Shown here one piece after another: positions 45,085-56,380 of a DNA stretch of 64,000 bases. The notes under the pieces were generated by a model. It ran no database searches, was not told where the DNA came from, and saw only the letters and a list, made by a program, of their open reading frames with translations. Source of the DNA: Desmodus rotundus (taxonomy: Eukaryota; Chordata; Mammalia; Chiroptera; Phyllostomidae). Both the position numbers and the translations under genes were made by a program. Positions within the stretch are counted from its first letter, which is position 1. Each line of letters starts with the position of its first letter. Where the stretch lies: positions 170,029,220-170,093,219 of the forward strand of contig NC_071390.1 of assembly GCF_022682495.2 (NCBI RefSeq). The letters run 5' to 3'.

Positions 45085-45228
45085 TCCCTTGCTTTACTCC
45101 CAATAGGTTACTTAGCCTTTGTAGGGCTCAGACTTCTCATCTGGGAAATGGGTCTATTCACGGTGCCCAGCTTACAGAGTTGTGCATGCGCAGCACCTGG
45201 CATACAGCAGTCAAAGAATTATTATCTT
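45085..45228 (+). repeat. MIR SINE, partial
   Basis: 'ggttacttagcctttgtagg', 'gggctcagacttctcatctg' and 'gcagcacctggcatacagca' follow the MIR core to 3' part. A HAL1 element begins at its end. Confidence 0.8.
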
Positions 45229-45229
45229 G

Positions 45230-46062
45230 TTTAAAATATATTTTATTGACTAAGCTTTTACAGTTGTCCCATATTTTCTCCCCTTTATTCCCCTCTACCC
45301 TGCATCCCTGCTCCAGCATTTCAGCCCTTAGTTCATGTCCATGGGTTGTACATATAAGTTCTTTGGCTTCTCCATTTCCTATACTATTCTTAACCTCCCC
45401 CTGTCTATTTTCTATCTACCATTCATGCTACTTATTCCCTGTACCTGTTCCCCATTCTCCCCCCTCCCACTCCCCACTGATAACCCTTCATGTGATCTCC
45501 ATTTCTGTGAATCTGTTCCTGTTCTAGTTGTTTGCTTAGTTTGTTTTTTTGTTTTTGTTTTTGTTTTAGGTTCAGTTGTTGATAATTGTGAGTTGTTATA
45601 TTTTTGATCATCCTCTTTTTCTTATACAAGTCCATTTAACATTTAATATAAGGACTTGGTGATGACAAACTCCTTTAACTTGACCTTATCTAGGAAGCAC
45701 TTTATCTGCCCTCCCATTCTAAATGAGAGCTTTGCTGGATAGAGTAATCTTGGATGTAGGACCTTGCCTTTCCTGACTTGGAATACTTCTTTCCAGCCCC
45801 TTCTTTCCTTTAAGGTTTCTTTTGAGAAATCAGCTGACAGTCTTATGGGCACTCCTTTGTAGGCAACTGTCTCCTATTCTCTTGCTGCTTTTAAGATTCT
45901 CTCCTTCTGTTTAATCTTGGGTAATGTAATTATGATGTGCCTTGGTGTGTGCATCCTTGGGTCCAACTTCTTTGGGACTCTGAGCTTTTTGGACTTCCTG
46001 GAAGTCTATTTCTTTTGCCAGATTGGGGAAGTTCTCTTGGTTTTTACTTTACCCCCGAGATC
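45230..46062 (-). mobile_element. HAL1 (half-L1) retroelement, 5'-truncated
   Basis: Read on the minus strand, 46062 to 45640 resembles the L1 ORF1p C-terminal half. Directly after it comes a 3' UTR of L1 type with A-rich sequence, a purine-rich stretch and a short tail (45640-45230). No ORF2 lies between. ORF1 joined directly to a 3' UTR is the definition of HAL1, a non-autonomous L1 derivative known to have been active in bats. The plus-strand T-rich tract at 45542-45568 interrupts the UTR. Confidence 0.8.
45643..45852 (-). pseudogene. L1/HAL1 ORF1p C-terminal fragment
   Basis: The 69-codon open frame contains 'MPIRLSADFSKETLKERR', 'HPRLLYPAKLSFRMGGQ' and 'KVKLKEFVITK'. These resemble the conserved ORF1p C-terminal domain (blocks such as 'IRLSADFSTETLQARR' and 'LQPRLLYPAKLSF'), which binds nucleic acid in the L1 RNP. 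The N-terminal coiled coil and most of the RRM are absent or frameshifted upstream. Non-functional relic; the methionine is internal. Confidence 0.85.
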
Positions 46063-46064
46063 AG

Positions 46065-46505
46065 AAGCTCTAAATTAGATGCTCTGTCATGTTTCTCTTT
46101 GGGTCTGCCCTAGTGTTGTCTGCACTTATGTTTGTAAAAGGAGTGAAAACCTATAGAGAAGCAGATAAAATATGCTGTATACATGTAACAGAGACACTTT
46201 CATGACCTAATTTAAAACATGCCCTCAGAAAAGAACCATGTGGACATCCACTAAAACACACATGATACGCATGGAATTATACTCACAAAACTGCAGAGCA
46301 GTGAGGTTGATCTAATAGTCACCCAACACAGTCGTGTGCTTTCCTGCATTCTTGACAGATGGTCACCTGCTTCTCATTGAAGTTTCCCACAATCCACAAT
46401 TAAACCTTTCATGGAGTAAGTATATTTCTTTTTCTTTTACAATCCAGGGAAGCTTTTAGCAATAGCTCTTTGGTAAAAATGAAAAGTCTCATTTATTGTA
46501 CTTAC
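46065..46505. other. Non-genic sequence, nothing recognised
   Basis: No repeat recognised. Confidence 0.4.
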
Positions 46506-46509
46506 TCTT

Positions 46510-46675
46510 GAGCCTATCCCCATTACTGAATGGCACGTCCTTTGAGAGGAAAGATAAGGGATCACCAACTGGCTCATATTTATGTCTCCCAACTACCTGT
46601 GGGATATTACTATGCCCCTAGTAGATCCTCAGTAAGTGTTTATTGAGCAAATTAGTTAAATAATTAGGGATCTCG
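46510..46675 (+). repeat. L2 LINE 3' end
   Basis: 'atttatgtctcccaactacc', 'tatgcccctagtagatcctc' and 'agtaagtgtttattgagcaa' follow the L2 terminus. Confidence 0.65.
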
Positions 46676-46679
46676 TATG

Positions 46680-47055
46680 ATGTTTCCCTTTTAGAGAATG
46701 TGGCTTGAGTGAAACATCTTCTACGTCTAGCCTTTCTTTCCATTCACATAGACCTTGTCACATTTAAACCTTGAAATCTAAAGGGATCAATTTTTGTTTC
46801 CTGATTCAATGGTTAAATTTAGGTTATTTTTTTTAACACTTGACATTTTGATCTTATGGATTATTAGACCTTAAGAAAAGTCAAAATTTTCTAGTTATTT
46901 TACATATTGGGAATCCGAAACCAATCATTAGCACAGCTGGGTCCCCTGCCTCTTATTCCCACTTCATTTCCACTGCACTGTTCTGCAAACACTCGCAATG
47001 TACAAAGTTCCTTTAACCTACAAAGAGCTCTGGCTTTTTGATCCTTAAATCTATG
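46680..47055. other. Non-genic sequence, nothing recognised
   Basis: No feature seen. Confidence 0.4.
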
Positions 47056-47059
47056 CTGT

Positions 47060-47215
47060 CGAAAGAACAAATATTATGCTATTATGTTTCAGAGACAAAA
47101 GAAGGTTCAAAGAGGTCCAAGGACATTCTGGGTCCAGGGAATTAGTTAGGCTGGGAGAGAACCCAGGCCTTCAGATTCAATTCAGCTTTCTTCCTTCCAT
47201 CGGACCATACTGAGA
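47060..47215 (-). repeat. MIR SINE
   Basis: 'agaaggttcaaagaggtcca', 'aggacattctgggtccaggg' and 'gagaacccaggccttcagat' follow reverse-complement MIR. Confidence 0.7.
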
Positions 47216-47515
47216 AATGGAGATATCTTAAAAACGGAGAAAATCCAAAGTAAAGATGTATCCGGCATGGGCGCTGGTAGTTAAAGTTGAAAGGATTGCC
47301 TACTCACCCCCTCATTAAATCCCAACTGGACCATTCTGAGGACAGGGACTGTGGGCTCTGTGGTAGAAACCAACCCAAGGATAAGCAGAAAGCAAATTTC
47401 CCCTTTATTTAATTTATGAGGAAAATACCATCTCTCTAGGGACCACCTTGGGATGGAACAAGGAAAAAGAGAAGCAGCTCTCCCTGGGAGTTGAACTTCA
47501 GATAACTTTTCTTAC

Positions 47516-47560
47516 CAAAAAAAAAAAAAAAAAAAAAAAAAAGAGAGAGAGAGAGAGAAA
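47516..47560. repeat. A-run followed by (GA)n
   Basis: About 25 A residues then GA dinucleotides. Could be the tail of a lost retrotransposon, but nothing upstream is recognisable. Confidence 0.9.
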
Positions 47561-47724
47561 ACTGAGATATATCCTGTTAGGAAATTTAAATCAATGCACC
47601 AGCCCTCATTTTCTGTGCTATCCTCATATCACTTGTATCATTAAAATATATGAAAATTCCTTAACAAATTCAGAAGAAATATGCATGAGGTCGACTTGTG
47701 GATGTGATGTCTGACATCAGGTTC

Positions 47725-48062
47725 TTAGGAGGATGCATGCTGGCTTACCTCGCTTCCCTGCTGAAGAGCTTGCTCCCCACTGGGTGAGAGCCAGCAGGGG
47801 TATGAACAGGGCAGTCCCCTGCCTTTCAGGGGCAGGAACTCTAGGGCTGGCATGCAGGTTTGGCAAGCTGGAGGTGTGTGTCGGCCCAGGCAGAAGGGAA
47901 TCACAACATTCTCAATAAGGCATTGCAACATGGCTGTTCTCAGTTGGAATCTAAGGAGAGCAAGCTGAAGTTGTCTTGTAGGCGGTGAATAATTAGCATT
48001 TCCGGGGAATAAAGTCAGAACTATGATCATGGCACTTTTCTCTGATGCCTGGAGTGATCCCA
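47725..48062 (+). repeat. LTR-like repeat, copy A
   Basis: Homologous to 52150-52490: shared 'gccagcagg', 'tccctgcctttc', 'aggcattgcaac.tggctg', 'cttgt..g.ggtgaataa' and 'ggggaataaag'. The AATAAA near the 3' part and the ~340-bp size suit a solo LTR. Family not recognised with certainty. Confidence 0.6.
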
Positions 48063-48064
48063 TG

Positions 48065-48700
48065 GATTGAAATGTTCCTCTTCCCTGTCAATCATCCAGT
48101 CAATAAGCACCTGCTGAAGAAACACCTGCGCATCATGATTTTGAGGGGTTTATTCTGAGTCGTCTTCCAGCCATTCCTCTCCCCACAGGGCCAAGGACAT
48201 CTGACCACCTGGAGCCCACACTCTGCTTTCTATCCTGGGAGCCTAGGACCCCAGAATATCTTACTCAGGTGGCTCGAGTCTGCTTCCAGGGCCTGCCTGA
48301 GCCCCTTTCCTGAGTGCAACTACTGAATGAGGGATTGCACAAAAGTACATGCAGTTCTGTGCTGGAATACTGGCCGAGGGCTGATTGTTGGTGGAGGGTG
48401 TGAAGTGAGCTTGGGCTGAAGACAGTGAGTGTCCGTGTGCATGCGCACAAGGCTACATGCTGTGCAGGAGTGACTAGGGGTGAGAAGAAAGAACAGGCCA
48501 ACAGCCAAGTGCTTCCAGAGAAATTCTTGTCATGGCCCATAAATATGAGAAGTGGGTCCAGCAGCCTTTTAGATTTTTCCCCTTCGTTTTCCATTTAGTG
48601 AAGCAGCACCCAGGCACCTCCCTGGTCCATCCCAGGATTTATAAGTAGATGCAGAGGAATTCATTAACGTCCTGGGAGCAAAAATGAATATGATGGAAAA
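48065..48700. other. Non-genic sequence, nothing recognised
   Basis: Open frames of 109 and 62 codons overlap here on the minus strand without resemblance to any family. Confidence 0.4.
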
Positions 48701-48704
48701 GGCA

Positions 48705-48918
48705 ATGTAAGCAGTGGGAGGAACGAGACAGATCTGAGCTCCAGGCCTGACCTGCTACTTCCCCGATCTGGAGCCTCGTGCAGTCGAACCTCTCAGAATA
48801 ATGTCTGTAAAATGAGGCTGAAAATCTTACTGACCTTATAGAATCATGGTGGAGGGTATAGATGCGAATAGCATGAACTAGCAACTTCACCCACACAGTA
48901 GGCATGTTATGAAGATAG
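48705..48918 (+). repeat. MIR SINE
   Basis: 'gagctccaggcctgacctgc', 'aatgtctgtaaaatgaggct' and 'cttcacccacacagtaggca' follow MIR. Confidence 0.75.
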
Positions 48919-48919
48919 T

Positions 48920-49560
48920 TATTTGATAGGTGTGAAGGGTAATGAGGAAGTAGACCTTCCAACATTGAAAAGACCTAGCAGGAAGTAGGGACTATTGCCC
49001 TTAGAAAGGCCAAGACTATTTGGAAGGTGACTTCTATTGAATGTCAAACAGAACAGATATTTCCTTTTTGAGAAAACTGATTTGTCTAATTCCTTAACAC
49101 AAATAAAAACCATTGTACTGTTTTGTAAAAGGCTACAATAAATGGGCGGTAGAAGCTCACGATTTACGGTGTTATGCAATGGTGTAATTAATGAAAACAT
49201 GTGAGCACTTAGCAGTCTGGGGGGGCACCACTTCAGCTTCTTCTCTGACATTTCATCATGTTTTCAGTCCCCCTAATTTTTTGTATCTTTCTCTCTCATT
49301 ATTCTTCTCTTGTTGCCCTTTTAACCGGAGTGGTTTCAAAGCATGTCAGCCTCTGGACTGCAGCAATTAAAGGGATTGCGTTAGCTTTGCATTGCATTAG
49401 TGGCTCCGTTTAAAACACATTGGACATTGTGTTTTAGAGACTGTTGGAGACTGTTACATGACTGCATCTGCAATCTCATGTAAACCCTCAAAATTCATTC
49501 TCTAGTAAAATGATGTTACAAATAGAAGTTCGCAGGCAGAAGAGTATGGAGAAAACTCAG
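48920..49560. other. Repeat-poor stretch, possible conserved element at 49325-49500
   Basis: 'ctgcagcaattaaagggatt' and 'agctttgcattgcattagtg' (49360-49402) contain homeodomain/POU-like motifs. No gene. Confidence 0.3.
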
Positions 49561-49564
49561 GTTT

Positions 49565-49790
49565 GGAAAGAAAAGATTCAGCCCATTGCATCTCCATCCC
49601 TCCCTCAGTCACTGGGTGGGCTCAGACAGTCCCTTAACCATTCCTTGACTCAGTTTCCTCTTTTGTGAGGTGGACAATATACCACCTATTTCATAGATGA
49701 GTTGTGAAGGTTAAATATTTTTTTAATGTTTATAAAGTGCTAGCCATCATGTTTGACACAGTGAGAAAGCTCTCATGAATGGTTGCCTAG
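49565..49790 (+). repeat. MIR SINE, nearly full length
   Basis: 'gactcagtttcctcttttgt', 'gtcccttaaccattccttga' and 'ttataaagtgctagccatca' follow MIR. Confidence 0.9.
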
Positions 49791-50750
49791 AATAAACAAA
49801 CATCCGTATATCTCCTAGTCATTCCCCAATTCCAGGTGCCTGTAACCTCCTGATTAAGTCGCTTCTCTGTGTTCGCAGTATCAGCTGTAGACAGGAGGGA
49901 GTGCTGACGACTGTTTGGGTTAAAAGTCTCAGAGGTGGGTGTCTTCTGACAATGTTAACTGCAGGAAGGGATCCGGGGGCAGCTGAGGAATCACGCCAAC
50001 CTAGGGTTATTTTGAATAGTGAAGGTAATATAATTGGAAACTTTTACTCTTAGAATACCAAATGTCTGGTTTTTGTAGTAATGTGAGCTCTGTATCCTTA
50101 CCTGGGCTTTCTAAAAATATTTTACAGAACTTCACATATCTCATTAATACTTCTTTTAAAAATGTTTTATAAGAATATCTTGACCCCTTCAATGAAATTG
50201 TTGACTTTGCAACTCCCCACTCTAAGATTTGAGGCAATATAGTGTTTTAAATTTTCTTTATGTATTATTGACACTCAAAGTATATTTGTGCTCCTAATTG
50301 ATTTCAAAGTTAAGATAGTCTGAGAGCTGTAAATAAGTACCTGGAAAGAAATATTCAGAAAAACATAGATTGCTTACATAGGTTTGTGTCTCTAACTGGT
50401 AAGATAGGCACAGTTCAGTGTCACTTATGGATTATTTATTAAGCATTTAATATATGCCAGGCATCTGGCTTGGTGCTGCACTGGCTCTTTCTGTGAGTAC
50501 TCTTTAATATATATGAGCAATAAATAAAGCTGGGTTGCATGTTAATAGCAACTAAGTATCAGAACTAAATTTGATGCCACTTATTAACTCTGAGGCCTTG
50601 GTTCTAAATTCTCTAAATCTCAATATGCAAAGACATCTGTGATTTTGAGAGATTTTTCAATCTCAAAAGGTTGTGAGGTGTAAAAAATCTAAAATATGTG
50701 AAAATTCAACACATTACATTGGAATCAAAATAAATTTTAAATGATGAAGG
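49791..50750. other. Mostly unassigned; short MIR/L2-like piece at 50425-50482
   Basis: 'tttattaagcatttaatata', 'tgccaggcatctggcttggt' resembles a reverse-complement MIR 3' end. The rest is AT-rich and unassigned. Confidence 0.4.
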
Positions 50751-50754
50751 TATA

Positions 50755-51368
50755 TATATATAGCACTATGAAACATTATCACATGGCCACTCAAAAGTCA
50801 ATACTGATATCTGCTAAAGTGAGACATACTATATCCTACACACCAGCAATTCCACTTCTAGGAATATGCCCAAAAGAAGAGTGCAGACACCCGTCATAGC
50901 GTGCACAAGAACATTCATAACAGCTTATCACCTTGACCGACAATGGAAACAACCCAGGTACCCACAACCGTAGAATGGGTGCATGGTGATGTGGTTATGC
51001 AATGGAACACAACACAGCAAAATAAATACCATTAGACAACACGGTCTACTTCTAGACCCTGAATTAATCTCACATATATAATGAAGAAAAAAAGGGCGTA
51101 AAAATCTCCATTGTGTATGATTGATTCCATTTATAAGTTCAAAGACAGGCAACACTAATCTTTGGTGATATGTCAGAAGAGTAGCTATGCCTGATATGGG
51201 CAGGTACTAATTGGGAAGGAATATGAAGAATTCATGTGATGGTTAAAAATGTTCTGTATCTCACATTGGGATGGTGGTTATATATGTGTGTATATACAAA
51301 TTAATCAAGGTGTACATGTAACATTTGTGCATTTTATGTATTTTCTACTTCAAGATTAAATTGAATAG
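50755..51368 (+). repeat. L1M-type LINE, ORF2 end and 3' UTR
   Basis: 'accagcaattccacttctag', 'gaatatgcccaaaagaagag', 'caatggaaacaacccaggta', 'gtatgattgattccatttat' and 'gatggtggttatatatgtgt' are in the order of an old mammalian L1. No intact frame. Confidence 0.9.
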
Positions 51369-51369
51369 A

Positions 51370-52145
51370 GAGACGACACTACATCTATTTCTCTGAATAA
51401 TGAACACTGTGTAAAACTGGGACTACATCTCGGCTCTGCTTAAGTATTTGCATAGAGTTAGGGCCCAGTGGAAAATAAATATGCAGTCTCCTTGTTCACA
51501 TATTATTAAGAATTTCCTGATGGCAACAGCAGTGTGGGAGCATCCTAAGCACTGGGCCCTGTGTGACTATACAGGTCACACACCCGCTAGGCCAGTCCAG
51601 CACAGAGATACATCAGAGGATTATTCTCAAAAGTGACAAAGACTCGCTATGGCTGGGCATCTACATGGTATAAAATGAATGATGAAAGTCCCTGCTTCTG
51701 CCAGAGAAGAATAAGTTGGAGTTACAGAGGTCAGGTCCTGTTTGGGTGGGTGACCAAGGTGCTCTATTGAAAAGGCAACAGGATGAATACTTACTATGGG
51801 AAAACACTCAAAAACTGAGATTTAATAAGTTAATTAAAGAGGAAAATATTTATATGAGAGTTATGAATAAAAAATGTGTTCCATTAAAATGAAACAAGCA
51901 GTTCTCTCCATGCCAAGGGGCACACATAGAAATGGTACCTTGGTGATAAGCTAGCGTAAGATAGCACAAGGACTAGTGATAACTTTTGCTTCATTGATTG
52001 AGAATTTTTAATACTGTATTCGTATTACTTTAATCATTAAGTATACCAAAACACTTAGAGAAATGCCTCCAGAGTGAAATGTTTGACACAAGAGAGAGAG
52101 ATGAGGAGACCAGGAGAACAGAGTATGGGGAACACAAAGGGAGGC
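51370..52145. other. Non-genic sequence, nothing recognised
   Basis: No feature seen. Confidence 0.4.
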
Positions 52146-52149
52146 CAGG

Positions 52150-52490
52150 AGGCTTGGGGATCCTCCGCTGACTTTGTTTCCTTGCAGGAGTGATGCTTAC
52201 TCCCAACAAAGTAAGAATCAGCCAGCAGGCGTGGTCAGGAAGTCCCTGCCTTTCCGAGACAGAGTTCCTGGGAGTAGCATGAGGGTTCAGTACACTGGAG
52301 AATGAGAATTTTCTACCTGGGCAGAAAAATATTTACAACCTCCTTAATGAGGCATTGCAACCTGGCTGCTCCTACTTGATGTCATAGTGAAGAAATTTAT
52401 CTTGTGGATGGTGAATAACTATCAACCTTGGGGAATAAAGCAAAACAGAATACAATGACTTTGTTATTGGTTCTTTGGTTTCTTGAATGG
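52150..52490 (+). repeat. LTR-like repeat, copy B
   Basis: Same order of blocks as copy A, with 'gccagcaggcgtggtcagga', 'aggcattgcaacctggctgc', 'tggatggtgaataactatca' and 'ttggggaataaagcaaaaca'. Clearly related but much diverged from copy A. Confidence 0.6.
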
Positions 52491-52491
52491 C

Positions 52492-53620
52492 AGTTTATGT
52501 TCCTATTTATATATCATTGCCTCTGTTTCCTACTAAAAATTCATCTACAAGAAATTTTTGAAGATTCAGTGACATAAAGCAAGCCCTCCATTCTTGTTCA
52601 ATGACTCTGAGCTGCTTGGGTTCATACACTAATGTAAGCCTTGAGATTTTCTGTGAAACTTCTCAGTTTTTTAGTGGGTGGCTATATTGCCCATAAGTCT
52701 CTATTCATCAAATATCTGTAACATGAACTTTTCAAGGCTTCAGAATGCTGCTGACCGAGATGAGGCTTTATTTGCATTAATATTTGAATTTATCCCGACC
52801 TGCATTGCAGTGGCAATCACCTCCCTTGGTTACGTCTGGCTGTCCTAGGGCTGTTTCATACTTTCCTGCCATGGTCTCCTGGTCAGGGACCACAGCTCCT
52901 GCAGCCACTTTGAAATCTGAAATCTGTGCCTTGTCATTGCCTTTGTGGAAGGGGGCAGCTGTGGCAATGAAGAGCATCTGGATAAGTGCTAAAGAGGAGA
53001 ATCATGTGAGGCCAAGGAGAATATAGAAGAAACGTGCCTAATCAGGGAGGGACATGTGCTGAGGTCTGAAGGACATGGTGGGAACTAACAAGGCACCATC
53101 AAGACAGCAGGAGCAAAACCTTTAGATGGGAGGGAGCGTGGTATGGATGGGGAATGGGCTAAAGAAACCGTGGCTGCTATCATAATCACAAAACTTTCTG
53201 CAGTATCAGCGCCTCCACACAATCTCTTTATTCCTTGCTTCCGTACTCCAAAATTGCAATAGGAGGCGCTGCGTCGCTGCATCGCAGTCATTCAAAACCC
53301 CTGGCTGACTGACGTTTCACCAACTTCAGTGCTTGGCTTTCAATGTCAGTCTGTGCATTGACAATCCAGCAGTGGAAGGACCAGAAGAAGAGCATGGGGA
53401 CAGTGTGTGGAATTTCCATGAGTCAGGCCTGGAAAACAATATATAACTCTTTCACTCCTATTTCAGTCACCCTGTCTCAGCAACAGGCCCACAAAGGATG
53501 GCCAAACCTATGGAGGAATTAAAATTTTAAGAAAGTAATTCACAGTTCAGAAACATTTAAAGATCATAACTGAAACCTTTAGGACTTGACATTGTTTCTC
53601 ATCTGTGGTTGAGTTGACAT
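52492..53620. other. Non-genic sequence; small CpG-bearing spot at 53262-53290
   Basis: 'ggaggcgctgcgtcgctgca' has four CpGs in about 25 bp. No exon or repeat recognised. Confidence 0.4.
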
Positions 53621-53624
53621 ATAG

Positions 53625-53800
53625 GCTCATTCCTTTACTCACTTATTCACCCTTTATCCTTTTATTCTTTGAATATTTACCAGGTCCCTACATTGTGCTA
53701 GGCTAATAATCAATAAACCACATTTTTTATGCTGTACTTAATAGGGTGGAGAAGGTTATAGATGGAGATATCAGGAGACATAAACAAACTTTTTGCATTT
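53625..53800 (-). repeat. L2 LINE 3' end
   Basis: 'tgaatatttaccaggtccct', 'acattgtgctaggctaataa' and 'gtacttaatagggtggagaa' match the reverse-complement L2 terminus. Confidence 0.7.
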
Positions 53801-53939
53801 CATATTTTGGCAATCATTTAAGGAGAAAAATGTAATTGCTCATTGGTGCTTAAATTCTTATCAATATAGAACAGCTAGAATTAGGGATAATGTTTTCAAG
53901 TAGGGGATTTATATTCTTCTTGGGGAAAAACACATTAAA

Positions 53940-54600
53940 TTTGTAAAAGTGTCTTTGGTGCAGTTCCAATGTTCAATTATTCCAGTTCGCCTTGTGCTGC
54001 TAGATGTCCCCAGCCGAGTCACTCAGATTACTGTGCACAAATCCCCCTCCTTCCGCCCTGAAAGGCTCAAGGGTTTCAGGCGCTTCATTATTGGCCAAGG
54101 AAGATGTGAAGAAACATGCAATGACTTTGACATTCCCATCATGTAGTTTTAAAATGAATTTTTAAATTGCAAGATGCGATCGATGCTGAGTGATGACTGA
54201 AAGATTTGCAGATCCGGCAACTCCCCAAGCGCAGGAGAATGTGAGGTGTTTCCTTGTTTTCGACTGTTTGGAACCAGGTGGCTGATCCAACCTTTTCCTA
54301 AGTGTGAGTAGCACCCTGCTTAAACCCCGTGTCAGTCAGCAAATAAATCCATTCACTTGCTTCACATCCACATTTGGACAATTGCTCTGCAATCTTTACT
54401 TTCTCCGTGGCTCAGCTGTGACACATAAAGCTTTAAAAAGAGTGTGAATAATTAAAGCAACAAGCAATTAACTAATTGATCATGAAAAGTAGCTTACACA
54501 ACACCAAGAGCGTAATTGCCTCCGCTTTGTAGGGCAGCCGAGGCTGTGAAAATCTGTGGGTCTTCGTTTTAACTCTTCTCTAACAAACAACCAGACTACA
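53940..54600. other. Repeat-free stretch, candidate conserved non-coding element
   Basis: Retained CpGs ('gatgcgatcgatgctgag' at 54175, 'gatccggcaa' at 54211, 'caagcgcagg' at 54227) and AT motifs 'gcaattaactaattgatcat' (54464-54483). Open frames are short and unsupported. Confidence 0.35.
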
Positions 54601-55258
54601 CAGTTTTGCAGACAAATTTGCGCTGGTCCTTGGAACACTTTGACTTTCTTTCAGTTCCTGCCTCTCACCCGCGTCCTTTTCCTTGCTCCCTGTACCTGGA
54701 CCTGCCCCTTTCCCCACTCCTCCTAGGCCAGCTAACAGGTATTCCATTACGTGTTAGGGAGACTCTTCCCTTACCATCACTTCTGCCTTTTGAAGAATCC
54801 ATTCAGACCCTTCTTCTAAGCTGTCACAGCCTCCCTGTCGACCCTCACACAGTTAGGACCAGCTAAATAATTTGAATGACCCAGCGAAGAATGAAATGCA
54901 GGGCCTCTGTGTTGAAAAACTAAGAATGCCCAAGATGGCCATGTTGGAACATTAAACGGAGCCCCCTGAGAGGGGAGCCCTGGGCAGCCGTGCCACCAGC
55001 ACTGCCCACAGCACTGTCTCACAACTGCTGCTGGGCTCCCCTCTGAAGCTGAAGCTGCACGAAGCGAGAGCTCGTGTAACTTGTTCTCCATGTTAGCCTG
55101 GTCCCCAAGGCCTCCGAGATGGTGTAAGGTACTCGGTAAAGACGGCAATCTGCAATTTCAGTTCCAAAACGGGGGGATGGCGGAGAGGAGCTCACTGAAA
55201 TGGGCAATGAGACATGGAAGGTTGACTGTCCTGATCGACAGGCACTGTGGGACTGGGA
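54601..55258. other. Non-genic sequence
   Basis: 54610-54850 is C/T-rich and may be a decayed plus-strand L2. The rest is unassigned. Confidence 0.35.
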
Positions 55259-55259
55259 T

Positions 55260-55692
55260 CCTCCTGCTTCGGCGACTATATCCCCTCCCTCTCTGTAGCC
55301 CACTCTGCTGGCCCTGCTGGACTTGCACTTTCTCTGTGTCTCGGGGCCTTCACATGTGCTTTGCTCTTCTCCAACAGAGCCATATGGTTCTGTAAATCTT
55401 TTAAATCTTCTCTCAAATGTTCCTTCCTCAGAATGGCCTTCCTGGGCCACTGCGGGCTCCCCCAACAGGCACTCTCCATGGCCTTCACTTACCTTCTTGC
55501 CCTGACTGTTATTTAAATTTATACTTGTTGACTGTCTATTTCCTGTCTCCTACCTCCAAAATGGCAGGCCCACCAGGGCAAGACCTGTGTCTCTCTTGCT
55601 TTCTGCTGTATCTCCAGACGGGAAAAAGAAAAAACTACAATGCTTAGTACCTACCAAGCACCTGTTGAATATATGAATAAAAAAAAAGAATG
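55260..55692 (+). repeat. L2 LINE 3' region
   Basis: 'ctcggggccttcacatgtgc', 'ttgctcttctccaacagagc', 'gaatggccttcctgggccac', 'ggcaggcccaccagggcaag' and 'acctgttgaatatatgaata' follow the L2 ORF2 tail, 3' UTR and terminus. The 148-codon minus-strand open frame across 55019-55465 is antisense to it. Confidence 0.85.
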
Positions 55693-55789
55693 AATAGTTC
55701 CGAAACTGCCTCTTGCCTAATCTTATTTATTTGGCAAAAAAAGAATTAAGATAATAATTGATTTTCTGCCCTCAAATATGAGGGTTCTA

Positions 55790-56000
55790 AAAACTCCAAC
55801 CCAAAGGCCAGATCCAGCCCACCTGTGCTGGTAACTGAAGACGTACTGGGACACAGCTATGCCGGTTCACGTCTGTCCTGTTGGTGACCACTTCTGTGAA
55901 ACGAGGGCAGAGCCGCGTAGTTGCAACAAAGTCCGTATGGTCTGCAAAGACTCTTCCTCTTTGAATTTCAAAGAAAAATTTGCCAGCCTCTGGGAGAGAG
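55790..56000 (-). mobile_element. hAT-type MER element relic
   Basis: 'aaggccagatccagcccacc', 'gtactgggacacagctatgc', 'gtagttgcaacaaagtccgt' and 'gaaaaatttgccagcctctg' follow a common mammalian hAT-like MER consensus whose exact name I am not sure of. The strand is a guess. Confidence 0.6.
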
Positions 56001-56380
56001 CACATACCACCTGAGAATGTAAGAACAAATGACCTGTCCAATAAAATCAGTTCAGAGTCATGCATACCAACAAGACAAGCACCAACACAACAAGCAAACA
56101 AACAGAACAACTGCAAAAGGATTTTAATTTTCTTCTTGAATAAATAATTCGCCCATTGATCGGCCTTTACGTGAAGAACGGCTCCATGTGAGTCTATTCA
56201 GTAAACATGATACATCGACTGCATGCCGTAGCTGTTACTTAGGAATGGACAGAGCAGGAAAGGGGAAAGAAAACAATAAAAAAGAGACAGCAAGGCATAA
56301 AAAGACAGCTGTGTGAAGAGTCAGAAAGATGGCAACTGAAAGGATGTGCCAAGAAGAGCAGGGAGGAAAACAGTCTGCTT
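56001..56380. other. Non-genic sequence, nothing recognised
   Basis: AT/purine-rich; no feature. Confidence 0.4.

Noticed and set aside
47516..47560. A-run considered as a processed-pseudogene tail
   Set aside because: No coding remnant upstream and no flanking duplication that I can see.
47725..52490. A provirus with two LTRs and a 4 kb interior
   Set aside because: The interior contains ordinary MIR and L1M copies and no retroviral gene remnants.
54464..54483. AT-rich palindromic motif considered as a replication origin
   Set aside because: Mammalian origins have no such sequence signature; a homeodomain-type site is a simpler reading.
55019..55465. 148-codon minus-strand open frame, the longest in the window
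   Set aside because: About half lies antisense to a plus-strand L2 and the peptide resembles no family. GC-rich antisense frames of this size arise by chance.
55787..56116. 109-codon open frame with a cysteine-rich start
   Set aside because: It lies across a hAT-type MER relic and has no family match.
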